Shown: piece by piece, positions 7,977 through 16,407 of the stretch | Position numbering within the stretch: position 1 is the stretch's first letter | Layout: each line of letters opens with the position of its first letter | Source of the DNA: Ktedonobacteraceae bacterium | GTDB taxonomy: Bacteria > Chloroflexota > Ktedonobacteria > Ktedonobacterales > Ktedonobacteraceae | Reading direction: 5' to 3' | DNA length: 64,000 bases | NCBI GenBank assembly: GCA_035653615.1 | Contig: DASRBN010000033.1 | Span: forward strand, 186,001 to 250,000 | Position numbers and translations under genes: made by a program | The notes under the pieces: generated by a model | What the model saw: only the letters and a program-made list of their open reading frames with translations | Database searches by the model: none | What the model was told of the DNA's origin: nothing

Positions 7977-9772
7977 GGGCCTTTCTCCTCCCAGTAATGA
8001 GGTGTCAAACCTCGCCGCTCCAATTCACGATGAACTTCTAACAAGCCCGTATACGTTGGCACTATAAACAACGTTTCACCGGCAGGCGCCCGGCTGATGG
8101 CCGCATCCAGCGCTTTCGCAATGCCATATTCCCTGAGTTCAATCCCCCCTTGCTGAGTAGTATGGGCGTACCCTTGCGGTCGCCCGCCACTATTTTCTCC
8201 CTCCAACCGCTCCCCGCTATTTTCCTCTTCCAGTCGCTCGCCCGCCTCAGAAGACGGCTCATTTTCTGCCGTTGAAATCGCCGGCCCCTTTACGTTTTTC
8301 GCCGACCGGATTCGTCTCAGCCTGCGGCGCTCCTTCGCATCCAGGCTTCTGGTAGCCGCGCGCAGAGGTGCAGGTGGCACGATCTTCATCGTGTCCACAT
8401 CTACTCCTGCGTACTTCAGGCGCAATGCCAGGTCCAATGCGCGCGTTCCCGCAACTGTCAGAGAATCGGTGTGTCCAACTAGGCGCTCAAAATCGACATC
8501 CCAGATCCACGAGATATCGCGCCCATCGGCAATATTATCGTTCAGAATGAACAGAACGTGACGCTGCGTACCATCGCTAAACAGCGTGCGCAGCACCTCA
8601 TTGAATCCGGTAGGATTTTTTGCCAGCAGCAAGCGTAATGTGCGTCCATCGACCTGAACGCGCTCGCCACGTCCAAAAACCGGCTTGAACTGTTCAATGC
8701 CCGTGGCTATCGGACTCCAGGAGATTTCTAATGCTTGCGCCACCGCGATTGCCGCCAGCGCATTGTACACATTATATAGCCCCGGCAGCGGAATAACGAT
8801 TTCTCCCCTGTGTTCTGGCGTCTCAACCTCAACACGCAGCCGGTCTAACCCCTCATTCGCTACTTTCACCGCTCGAACGGAAGGTTGAGGTCGCCCATAC
8901 CCGCACCCGGGACAGAAATAGTGGCCTAAATGACTATAGAAACGCACGTCGTAGCTGTAATCGGTGCCACAGCGCGAACAGGTGCGCGTATCTAAGGTCT
9001 GGTGCCTCTCCGGTACATCTCCAAGATGAAGCTCAGCATCATCGATGCCGAAATACACAACCTTGCCATCAAAATTTCCGTCTAAAACAGCGATGCCCGG
9101 ATCATCGGCATTCAATACCAACGTCGTGCTATCGGGCAGCATTCGTACAGCCTTTTGCCAGCGGGCCGCGACGCTATCGACTTCGCCGTAGCGATCCAGC
9201 TGGTCGCGAAAAAGGTTGTTGAAGACGACCACACGGGGATGTACAGACTCCACAAACTGCGGTACAACAGCCTCGTCAACCTCAAAAACCGAGATTGCCT
9301 GTCCCGAACGACGCAGTCTGCCATCCGGCTGGGCGCGAATCACCAGCGCCCCTGCCACGCCGCGCATCAAATTCGAGCCTTCCCGGTTGCGCCACACGCG
9401 CAGGCCGGCGTCGCTTAAGATTGCGGCGATGAAGCCGCTGGTCGTCGTTTTCCCATTCGTACCTGTAACCAGTATGCTTCCATAGCGCAATTGTTTCGAA
9501 AGATGCCCCACGATATCCGGGTACAGGCGCTGTGCCACCACGCCGGCAATGCTGGTGCCACCACCCAGGTGCAAACGGCGGCTCAACGCGCCCGCCGCTC
9601 TTCCACCCAGCACAGCCAGTCCTGCGCGCAATGAACTACGCCGTCGCCTGCTATAACGATGACTTTCAACAGATGTATGATCAACAGAGGACTGTTCTTC
9701 CCCTGCGCTGCTTCGCGGTCTTTTGATACGCCCGTCCCTTTTCACCAGGCGTGGCGACTTCTGTTTCCCCAT
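7973..9772 (-). CDS. murT: Lipid II isoglutaminyl synthase, Mur ligase-like subunit MurT
   Basis: A 599-residue Mur-ligase homologue. It has the ATP P-loop TGTNGKTT (residues 103-110), a four-cysteine zinc ribbon inserted in the central domain (Cys265, Cys268, Cys287, Cys290) typical of MurT, and the 'ADGRDISWIWDVDF' motif with Asp419 that faces GatD. It binds and activates the D-Glu carboxylate of lipid II. Two additions are unusual: a basic N-terminal extension (residues 1-45) and an insertion at about 475-545 in the C-terminal domain. The insertion contains an internal duplication (GERLEEENSGERLEGENSGG) and ends in residues encoded by a copy of repeat family B (8158-8188). Confidence 0.93.
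   Translation of the reverse strand: MGKQKSPRLVKRDGRIKRPRSSAGEEQSSVDHTSVESHRYSRRRRSSLRAGLAVLGGRAAGALSRRLHLGGGTSIAGVVAQRLYPDIVGHLSKQLRYGSILVTGTNGKTTTSGFIAAILSDAGLRVWRNREGSNLMRGVAGALVIRAQPDGRLRRSGQAISVFEVDEAVVPQFVESVHPRVVVFNNLFRDQLDRYGEVDSVAARWQKAVRMLPDSTTLVLNADDPGIAVLDGNFDGKVVYFGIDDAELHLGDVPERHQTLDTRTCSRCGTDYSYDVRFYSHLGHYFCPGCGYGRPQPSVRAVKVANEGLDRLRVEVETPEHRGEIVIPLPGLYNVYNALAAIAVAQALEISWSPIATGIEQFKPVFGRGERVQVDGRTLRLLLAKNPTGFNEVLRTLFSDGTQRHVLFILNDNIADGRDISWIWDVDFERLVGHTDSLTVAGTRALDLALRLKYAGVDVDTMKIVPPAPLRAATRSLDAKERRRLRRIRSAKNVKGPAISTAENEPSSEAGERLEEENSGERLEGENSGGRPQGYAHTTQQGGIELREYGIAKALDAAISRAPAGETLFIVPTYTGLLEVHRELERRGLTPHYWEEKGP
8158..8188. repeat. Repeat family B copy inside murT
   Basis: The unit GGGCGTACCCTTGCGGTCGCCCGCC closely matches the copy at 49112-49141. 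It is translated in frame in MurT as roughly GGRPQGYAHTT, in a region absent from typical MurT proteins. Confidence 0.7.
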
Positions 9773-10187
9773 CCTATTCCTCCGTCACGATTTACATTAC
9801 ATAAATCTTATAATTTGCAGCATAGCATGCAGGCGCAAGCTGGTCAAGTAGGCGCGACCCTTGAGGTCGCCCTCCACAAAAAACGCTTTGAGGTCGCCCG
9901 CCCATGCCTTTTCCGAGGAATAGATGCTGGACAACCCGTGTTATTCTTGCGTAGAACATTTTGTTGAAATAAACGTGTCATGTAGTAATATGCTGTTTCG
10001 CTGTTAAGTTTCAAGGAAGGCGAGCGAAAAATAAGTATTACATCAGGCCTGGTTCGGGTCATTGGTGAAAACAACCCCTTGTCAAGATATGCTATCCTAT
10101 GCAATGAGCATGGAATATGGATGTGTCGGCGGGGCGAATAAACCACTCGCGGTTTGTTTCGCCCACTCATTAGATCAGGTATAGGGA
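9773..10187. other. Divergent intergenic region murT / topA with repeats
   Basis: About 415 bases between the divergent murT and topA genes. It contains two partial family B repeats (GTAGGCGCGACCCTTGAGGTCGCCC at about 9848-9875 and GAGGTCGCCCGCCC at about 9890-9904). An imperfect inverted repeat, GGGCGAATAAACC / GGTTTGTTTCGCCC (10132-10164), sits just upstream of the topA start. Promoters for both genes must lie here, but I could not place them with confidence. Confidence 0.5.
10132..10164. repeat. Inverted repeat upstream of topA
   Basis: The arms GGGCGAATAAACC and GGTTTGTTTCGCCC pair with one or two mismatches around a six-base loop (ACTCGC), ending 23 bases before the topA start. It could be a regulatory hairpin in the topA leader or another dispersed repeat. 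Confidence 0.5.
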
Positions 10188-12623
10188 ATGGCTAAGAAAC
10201 TTGTAATTGTAGAATCTCCGGCGAAAGCCAAAACTATTGAGAAATTTCTGGGGCGCGACTTCGAGGTGCGCGCCTCCATGGGGCATATTATAGATTTGCC
10301 CAAAAAGGGCCTTGGAGTAAATACACGCAAAGACTTTACACCACAATATGAAATCATTGAGAAAAAAGATAAGCTGATCAATGAATTGAAAGCGGCCTCC
10401 AAACGCGCGGATGAGGTCTACCTGGCGCCCGACCCCGACCGCGAAGGCGAATTCATCGCGTGGTCGCTGAAACACACGCTTGATCTCAAAAATCCACGCC
10501 GTGCCGTCTTCAATGAAATCACGAAAGGCGCCGTCCAGGAAGCCATACGCAAGCCTCGTGATATCGATGAAGACCTCTTCAACGCCCAGCAGGCTCGTCG
10601 TGTCTTAGACCGCCTTGTCGGCTATAAAATCAGCCCATTGCTCTGGCGGCGCATTCAATCGGGCACCAGCGCCGGGCGCGTTCAGTCCGTGGCTCTGCGA
10701 CTCATTTGCGACCGTGAGGCCGAGATCCGGGCCTTTGTCCCGGAAGAATATTGGAGCATCATCGCGCTGTTGAGCAAACAGGGGCAGCAAGAACGCTTCG
10801 AAGCCAACCTCATCGCGCGCGTCAAAGATATCGCGGCCCTGGGCAGCGAAGACATGGGTTCAGAAGGCGAAGAGCCGGCCAATCCTTCGCTCAATGGCTC
10901 AAGCGGCTCGAATGGCGCGCAAAAAGTACGGGCCGAAAAGGGGCGCATCAAAATCGTTTCAAAAGAAGAGGCCGATACCATCCTGGCCGATTTAAAGGGC
11001 GCGACCTATACCGTCCTCAAGATTGAGGAGAAGGAGCAGCGCCGCCAGCCATTCCCGCCCTATACCACCAGTACCTTGCAGCAGGATGCCTCGTCCCGCC
11101 TCTACTTCAAGCCCAAGAAGACGATGAGCCTGGCACAGCAACTCTACGAGGGCATCGAACTCGGCGAGCGTGGGCATCAAGGTCTCATCACCTACATGCG
11201 TACCGACTCGACTCGCATCTCTGAAGAGGCACAGGCCAGGGTCAAGGCGTACATTGGGCAGGAATTTGGCCAGCCATATGTCGGGCAGGGCCGCACCGGG
11301 AAGGCTAAAGCTACCACCCAGGATGCCCACGAAGCCATTCGACCGACCGATGTCACGCTGACACCGCAGATCGTCAAGCCGCATCTCTCTGCCGACCAGT
11401 TCAAGCTCTATAACCTGATCTGGCGGCGCTTCGTGGCCAGCTTCATGACGCCTGCCGTCTTTGATACCGTGCGTGTAGACATTGTAGCAGCGCAGTATGT
11501 CTTTCGCGCTACCGGCTCGCATCTCAAGTTTCCAGGCTTCCTGGCGGTATGGCAGCGTGAAGAGGACGAAAAATTGCTGCCCGCCCTTAAGGTCGATGAA
11601 GTACTTGACCTGCGTGAATTGAAGCCGGAGCAGCATTTTACGCAGCCGCCTCCACGCTATACAGAAGCAAGTTTGATCAAGGAGCTTGAGGAGCAGGGCA
11701 TTGGCCGTCCCAGTACCTATGTACCAATTCTCAGCACCATTCAGGATCGTGGCTATGTCGATCAGGATCAGCGCCGCTTCGTGCCTACCTGGTTAGGCGA
11801 GACGGTCAACGAGGTAATGAACAAGCACTTCCCCGACATCGTCGATACCGGTTTCACCGCCGAGATGGAGCGCAAGCTGGACGAAGTCGAAGAGGGCCGC
11901 ATATCCTGGACAGAATTTTTGCACAGCTTTTATGGTGATTTCAAGGTCTTGATGGAAAAAGCCGAGGCCGAGATGAACCGTGTGCAGAAGCCTGTTGAGG
12001 AAATAGATGAACCATGCCCGGAGTGCGGGCGCAACCTTGTCATTCGCACCGGGCGCTTCGGTCGTTTCATCTCCTGTTCGGGCTTCCCCGAATGCCGTTA
12101 TAGCCGCTCCTTCGTCAATAAAACCGGCGCGTTGTGTCCCGTATGCGGTGGCGACCTGGTAGAGCGTAAGACAAAACAGAAAAAACGTATCTTCTTCGGG
12201 TGTAACAATTACCCAACCTGCAATTTTGCCATCTGGGAGCGTCCCGTGCCCGATCTCTGTCCCAGGTGTGGCGGATTGATGGTCATCCCACGCGCCGGGC
12301 AGGACCCCGTCTGCTACGCGGAAGTTGTTGCCGTCCAGAAATCAGCTGAGGAGAAACCCAGGCCGGATGGCACAACCACGCGCCGCACCACACGCAAAAA
12401 AGCCGAAACCCCAAATCCAGAATCTGAACTGGCCGCAACCGGCTCTGTAGCTACTATTTCCCGCCGTTCCACCTCCAGGACAAAAAAGATGGCTGCCGGG
12501 ACATCGAGTAATGGGAAGGTTCCCAAATCTACAACACGCAAAGCCAGAACGACGACCTCAACAAGGGGTAGAGCAAAGAAAACGACCGCACGATCTTCTA
12601 CCGCAAAGAAGAAATCAGAATAG
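10188..12623 (+). CDS. topA: DNA topoisomerase I
   Basis: An 811-residue type IA topoisomerase that relaxes negative supercoils. The Toprim domain is at residues 3-115 (VIVESPAKAKTIEKFL; DPDREGE at 82-88). The catalytic tyrosine is Tyr336 in ITYMRTDSTR. The C terminus holds C4 zinc-finger modules (CPECG...CSGFPEC, CPVCG...CNNYPTC and CPRCG), followed by a Lys/Arg/Thr/Ser-rich tail of about 85 residues. A polar low-complexity segment (about residues 218-252, rich in Gly, Ser and Asn) interrupts the region before the second Toprim-flanking domain and looks like a flexible insertion. It is transcribed away from murT. Confidence 0.97.
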   Translation: MAKKLVIVESPAKAKTIEKFLGRDFEVRASMGHIIDLPKKGLGVNTRKDFTPQYEIIEKKDKLINELKAASKRADEVYLAPDPDREGEFIAWSLKHTLDLKNPRRAVFNEITKGAVQEAIRKPRDIDEDLFNAQQARRVLDRLVGYKISPLLWRRIQSGTSAGRVQSVALRLICDREAEIRAFVPEEYWSIIALLSKQGQQERFEANLIARVKDIAALGSEDMGSEGEEPANPSLNGSSGSNGAQKVRAEKGRIKIVSKEEADTILADLKGATYTVLKIEEKEQRRQPFPPYTTSTLQQDASSRLYFKPKKTMSLAQQLYEGIELGERGHQGLITYMRTDSTRISEEAQARVKAYIGQEFGQPYVGQGRTGKAKATTQDAHEAIRPTDVTLTPQIVKPHLSADQFKLYNLIWRRFVASFMTPAVFDTVRVDIVAAQYVFRATGSHLKFPGFLAVWQREEDEKLLPALKVDEVLDLRELKPEQHFTQPPPRYTEASLIKELEEQGIGRPSTYVPILSTIQDRGYVDQDQRRFVPTWLGETVNEVMNKHFPDIVDTGFTAEMERKLDEVEEGRISWTEFLHSFYGDFKVLMEKAEAEMNRVQKPVEEIDEPCPECGRNLVIRTGRFGRFISCSGFPECRYSRSFVNKTGALCPVCGGDLVERKTKQKKRIFFGCNNYPTCNFAIWERPVPDLCPRCGGLMVIPRAGQDPVCYAEVVAVQKSAEEKPRPDGTTTRRTTRKKAETPNPESELAATGSVATISRRSTSRTKKMAAGTSSNGKVPKSTTRKARTTTSTRGRAKKTTARSSTAKKKSE

Positions 12624-12662
12624 CCCCTTCCACATGTCTTATGGGATAAGCTGCATGTCGTG

Positions 12663-12671
12663 TGCTATAAT
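12663..12671 (+). promoter_or_regulatory. Putative extended -10 promoter for icd
   Basis: TGCTATAAT matches the extended -10 consensus and lies about 120 bases before the icd start, after the topA stop. A clear -35 is not visible. Confidence 0.4.
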
Positions 12672-12792
12672 CAGGTAGAAGTTAAATGTTTCTCGCTATC
12701 GCTACCAGATACTTCTTTGCATTCGAAGGTCGCGAAAAGGCGTTTCTGAACGGGAATGGGGCACCGCGTTCTACTTTAGATGGAGGAAATTC

Positions 12793-13878
12793 ATGCCGCA
12801 TGCAGTAACGCTCATACCAGGCGATGGCACAGGACCGGAAATCACCGAAGCCACCCGCCGGGTACTTGAGGCTACCGGAGTCCAGTTCACCTGGGACCTG
12901 CAGCGTGCCGGGTTGGAAATGTTGGAGAAGCATGGCACCGTCTTACCAGATCAAGTCATCGAATCGATTAAACGCACGAAGGTCGCTTTAAAAGGACCTA
13001 TCACCACCCCGGTCGGCAAAGGCTCCCGCAGCGCAAATATGGCCCTGCGCAAAAAACTCGATCTCTATGCCAACCTTCGCCCTGCTAAAACCTACCAGGG
13101 CTTACGTTCGCGCTATGAAAATATCGATATGATTATTGTTCGTGAGAATACCGAAGACCTCTATGCCGGTGTTGAATTTCAGCGCGGCACTCCCGAACAG
13201 CAGGAAATTCTTGAGACCATCGCCCGCACAACGGGAATGCACCTTGACAATGAGTCTGCCATCAGCATCAAATTTATTTCTGTGATGGCGACGCGCCGCA
13301 TCGTCAAGTTCGCTTTCGAGTATGCGCGCGCGAACGGTCGCCGCAAAGTGACCGCCGTACATAAGGCCAATATCATGCGGTATTCCGATGGCCTCTTCCT
13401 TGCTATCGCTCAAGAGGTTGCTAAGGAATATCATGATATCCAGTTTGAGGATCGCATCGTCGATAACATGTGCATGCAACTGGTGCAGAAGCCGGAGCAA
13501 TACGATGTGCTGGTGCTGCCCAATCTCTACGGCGATATTATTTCTGATCTTTCGGCAGGCCTTATTGGTGGTCTGGGGGTCGCGCCTGGCGCGAACATCG
13601 GCAGCCAGTACGCGGTATTCGAGCCGGTACACGGCAGCGCCCCCAAGTATGCGGGTCAGAACAAGGTCAATCCGATGGCGATGATGTTCTCCGGTGTGCT
13701 CATGCTCCGCCATCTTTGTGAAAAGAATGCCGCCAATCGCCTGGAGAAAGCCATTGCTCAGGTCATTGCCGAGGGCAAAAATGTTACCTACGATCTCAAG
13801 CCGCGCCCGGATGATCCAACCGCTGTGGGAACCTCGCAGGTAGCAGACGCCGTCATCGAAAAATTGCAGAAACTGTAA
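12793..13878 (+). CDS. icd: Isocitrate dehydrogenase, short NAD-type
   Basis: A 361-residue member of the isocitrate/isopropylmalate dehydrogenase family. It shows 'LIPGDGTGPEITEATRRVLE' at the start and the substrate-binding 'SANMALRKKLDLYANLRPAK' (Ser and the Arg residues). 'IIVRENTEDLYAGVEF' is the hallmark of isocitrate rather than isopropylmalate dehydrogenase. 'DLSAGLIGGLGVAPGANIG' and 'HGSAPKYAG' lie at the cofactor site. The short length and the lack of the NADP phosphate-binding Lys/Tyr/Arg set as I know it suggest NAD use, but that is less certain. It makes 2-oxoglutarate in the TCA cycle; sucCD for a later step lie at 61721-63791. Strong GGAGG ribosome binding site. Confidence 0.9.
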   Translation: MPHAVTLIPGDGTGPEITEATRRVLEATGVQFTWDLQRAGLEMLEKHGTVLPDQVIESIKRTKVALKGPITTPVGKGSRSANMALRKKLDLYANLRPAKTYQGLRSRYENIDMIIVRENTEDLYAGVEFQRGTPEQQEILETIARTTGMHLDNESAISIKFISVMATRRIVKFAFEYARANGRRKVTAVHKANIMRYSDGLFLAIAQEVAKEYHDIQFEDRIVDNMCMQLVQKPEQYDVLVLPNLYGDIISDLSAGLIGGLGVAPGANIGSQYAVFEPVHGSAPKYAGQNKVNPMAMMFSGVLMLRHLCEKNAANRLEKAIAQVIAEGKNVTYDLKPRPDDPTAVGTSQVADAVIEKLQKL

Positions 13879-13914
13879 TGCTCCACTGCATACTGCAAGA
13901 AAGGACATCTGTTT

Positions 13915-14322
13915 ATGGAACCAATGTCGGTCAACGATATGGTCGCCGATGCGCGTACCCGCATAAAGGGCCTATCTAAGCAGGAGATGGAACGCGAACT
14001 TGAGGCGGGCGAGGCTGTCATTATCGATATACGTGATCCCCGCGAGCGCTGGCGTGAAGGTGCAATTCCAGGGGCGAAACACGTCCCGCGCGGCATGCTC
14101 GAGTTCTGGGCCGATCCGCAATCCGAGTATCACAAACGTTTTATGGACCCCGAAAAGCGCACGATTCTCTACTGTGCCGGCGGTTTGCGTTCATCATTAG
14201 CAGCAGATGTTTTGCAGAAGATGGGCTACAAAGACGTAGCCCATCTGGAAATGGGTTTTGACAGGTGGAAAGCTGAAGGCGGAGCCTGGGAAGAGGTTCC
14301 GGTTCCTGAGAATCTGAAGTAG
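13915..14322 (+). CDS. Rhodanese-like domain protein
   Basis: A single-domain rhodanese of 135 residues. 'VIIDIRDPRERWREGAIPGA' gives the CH2A-type strand and the active-site loop is C-A-G-G-L-R with Cys87, consistent with a sulfurtransferase able to carry a persulfide. It starts 36 bases after icd on the same strand, so the two are probably co-transcribed. The sulfur donor and acceptor are unknown. The selD gene nearby uses selenide, but a link is only speculative. Confidence 0.9.
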   Translation: MEPMSVNDMVADARTRIKGLSKQEMERELEAGEAVIIDIRDPRERWREGAIPGAKHVPRGMLEFWADPQSEYHKRFMDPEKRTILYCAGGLRSSLAADVLQKMGYKDVAHLEMGFDRWKAEGGAWEEVPVPENLK

Positions 14323-14368
14323 GAACCCGGTATCTTTTCTTCTCATTAAGCCACTTTTGATATTCCCA

Positions 14369-15433
14369 TTATTCAACTCTTTCCTTGCCTAGAGAACCCG
14401 CTGTTGTGCGCCACTTGTGACGTGCCTGGATATAGCGCACCGTGCCGGAGCGAGAACGCATCATCACTGACGAAGTGCGCGCACCCCAACCGTAATATTC
14501 CACGCCTGCCACCAGCTCCCCGCTCGTTATGCCTGTAGCCGCGAATGAGACATCGTTGCCTTTCACAAGATCATCTGTATCTAGAACCTGGTCGGGGTCA
14601 ACGCCGTTCTCCCTCAAGCGATCCCGTTCCCGGTTCAGCTCTTGCACCAGGTCAGAGGGACTAAGGTTTCCGCGATCCTTTTCCGTCAAAGGCCAGATCT
14701 TGCATTGAATTTCCCCCCCAACGCATTTAATGGCTGCCGCTGCCAGCACCGCTTCAGGGGCGCCTCCGATACCCATCAACACATCAACGCCCGTATAGTC
14801 TTCCATAGCGGCTTGAATCGCTGCCGACACGTCGCCATCGCTGATCAGCCGGATGCGCGCTCCAGCCTCTCGAATCTGGCGAATGATATCCTTGTGACGT
14901 GGACGATCAAGAATTACAACCGTGACATCATCGATACGAGCGGAACGTACCTTGGCAATACGCTGCAGATTCGTCGCCACCGGAGCATTGATATCGATCA
15001 CTCCCCTGGCTATCGGGCCAACGGCGATCTTTTCCATATAGTAGACGCCTGGAGGGGCCGAATACATGGTGCCCCGTTCCGCCGTAGCTACAACGGCCAG
15101 CGCTCCAGGAAGCCCCAACGCGAGCAGCCGCGTGCCATCAACCGGATCAACAGCCACATCTACGTCCGGTGGTAAGCCATTGCCAACCTGCTCGCCTACG
15201 TAAAGCATAGGAGCCTCGTCCTTTTCGCCCTCACCAATCACTACAATACCATTCATATCAACACCATCGAGCGCTTTACGCATGGCATCTACAGCCGCCT
15301 GGTCAACTTTCTCCTTATCCCCTTTGCCCATCCAGCGTCCCGCGCTCAATGCAGCCGCCTCGGTGACGCGCACCAGTTCCATGGCGAGATTGCGCTCCCT
15401 GGTACCCGACTCCTCAAAACGTGTTTCCGTCAT
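14369..15433 (-). CDS. glpX: Fructose-1,6-bisphosphatase class II
   Basis: A 354-residue GlpX-type phosphatase. It has 'VVIGEGEKDEAPMLYVGE' and 'AVDPVDGTRLLALG' (metal-binding Asp/Glu set of the Li+-sensitive phosphatase fold), 'MGIGGAPEAVLAAAAIKC' and the C-terminal 'ATGITSGELVAGVEYYG'. It hydrolyses fructose 1,6-bisphosphate in gluconeogenesis. I prefer the ATG at 15433 because AAAGGAGG lies ten bases upstream; an in-frame ATG at 15487 would add 18 residues. In cells with a PPi-dependent phosphofructokinase (24666) this enzyme gives an irreversible route in the gluconeogenic direction. Confidence 0.95.
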   Translation of the reverse strand: MTETRFEESGTRERNLAMELVRVTEAAALSAGRWMGKGDKEKVDQAAVDAMRKALDGVDMNGIVVIGEGEKDEAPMLYVGEQVGNGLPPDVDVAVDPVDGTRLLALGLPGALAVVATAERGTMYSAPPGVYYMEKIAVGPIARGVIDINAPVATNLQRIAKVRSARIDDVTVVILDRPRHKDIIRQIREAGARIRLISDGDVSAAIQAAMEDYTGVDVLMGIGGAPEAVLAAAAIKCVGGEIQCKIWPLTEKDRGNLSPSDLVQELNRERDRLRENGVDPDQVLDTDDLVKGNDVSFAATGITSGELVAGVEYYGWGARTSSVMMRSRSGTVRYIQARHKWRTTAGSLGKERVE

Positions 15434-15505
15434 AAATAAGCCATCCTCCTTTGACTTCTGTATGTACTGCTCGGGATCGTCTCTCATTTTTTGTCCTACA
15501 AGACG

Positions 15506-16153
15506 CTAAATAGTTACCTGCCGGCGTCGTACACGACAATGTTCGGCCAACATGATAGCGCGTAGCTTCTCCACCGCCTCTTCAAGATGGCCTTGCCTAT
15601 TTAAGATGATATAATCGTAGCGATCCTTCTCTGCAAGCTCTAGCTGGGCATCTGCTAATCGTCTCTGGCGCTCCTCTGATGTCTCGGTCTTGCGTTCATC
15701 CAACCTCTGCGCAAGCTCCTCCATCGATTCAGGGGCTAGAAAGATGAAAATTGCATCCGGCACCTTGCGTCGCACTGTAGCAGCGCCCTGCACATCGATT
15801 TTCAGCAGCACATCCTTGCCTGCTTGTAGAGTGTCCCGGATGGGCTTTCGTGGCTGCCCATACCAATTCCCATGCACTTTTGCATATTCCAGCAGTTCAT
15901 CATTCGCTACCATGCGATTGAACGTCTCTTGATCGACAAAATGATACGGATTGCCCTCACTCTCTCCCAGGCGAGGACGACGTGTCGTAATGGAAGAAAC
16001 AACGTAAAAATCCATTCCCTGTTCTTTAAGCGTCTTGATAACTGTGTCTTTTCCGGTACCGGAAGGAGCTGAAAGCACAAAGAGCAATCCCTGGTAGTTC
16101 GGGGGCTGTGAAGCTCCCTGTTGGGAAATCAATCGCTCCGCGTTCAATTGCAT
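15506..16153 (-). CDS. gmk: Guanylate kinase
   Basis: A 215-residue GMP kinase. The P-loop is 'SAPSGTGKDT' (residues about 29-38), followed by 'SSITTRRPRLGESEGNPYHF', the GMP-binding element with Arg and Tyr, then 'DVQGAATVRR'. The C-terminal lid helices are normal. About 20 extra N-terminal residues precede the core. It transfers phosphate from ATP to GMP. It is on the same strand as glpX and 70 bases upstream of it, with an AAGGAAAG ribosome binding site. Confidence 0.96.
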   Translation of the reverse strand: MQLNAERLISQQGASQPPNYQGLLFVLSAPSGTGKDTVIKTLKEQGMDFYVVSSITTRRPRLGESEGNPYHFVDQETFNRMVANDELLEYAKVHGNWYGQPRKPIRDTLQAGKDVLLKIDVQGAATVRRKVPDAIFIFLAPESMEELAQRLDERKTETSEERQRRLADAQLELAEKDRYDYIILNRQGHLEEAVEKLRAIMLAEHCRVRRRQVTI

Positions 16154-16218
16154 GCAACTTTCCTTCTCTAATGGAGATGTTACGAACTACAACACCGGTA
16201 TACGAAAGGCCTACTCTT

Positions 16219-16227
16219 TGCTATACT
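16219..16227 (+). promoter_or_regulatory. Putative extended -10 promoter for rqcH
   Basis: TGCTATACT resembles TGnTATAAT with one mismatch and lies in the 254-base divergent gap between gmk and rqcH, giving a leader of about 175 bases. Confidence 0.3.
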
Positions 16228-16407
16228 ATCCTTTCAGCCGGGTAGGAAACACGTAGGAGCATTTGACACCTGCATATTATGATAAGTGCGGTAACAAAAG
16301 AGAAAAAATCCCCAAAGGACTCTTAAGAACTGCTCCTATCAGTATTGTACAACACACACCTGTAACTTGTGTAGGCAGGGTTTTAATAGAAAGTCAGGAA
16401 CCACTCT

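Noticed and set aside
13102-13908. 268-codon minus-strand frame over icd
   Set aside because: It is antisense to a clear isocitrate dehydrogenase gene and encodes no family motif.
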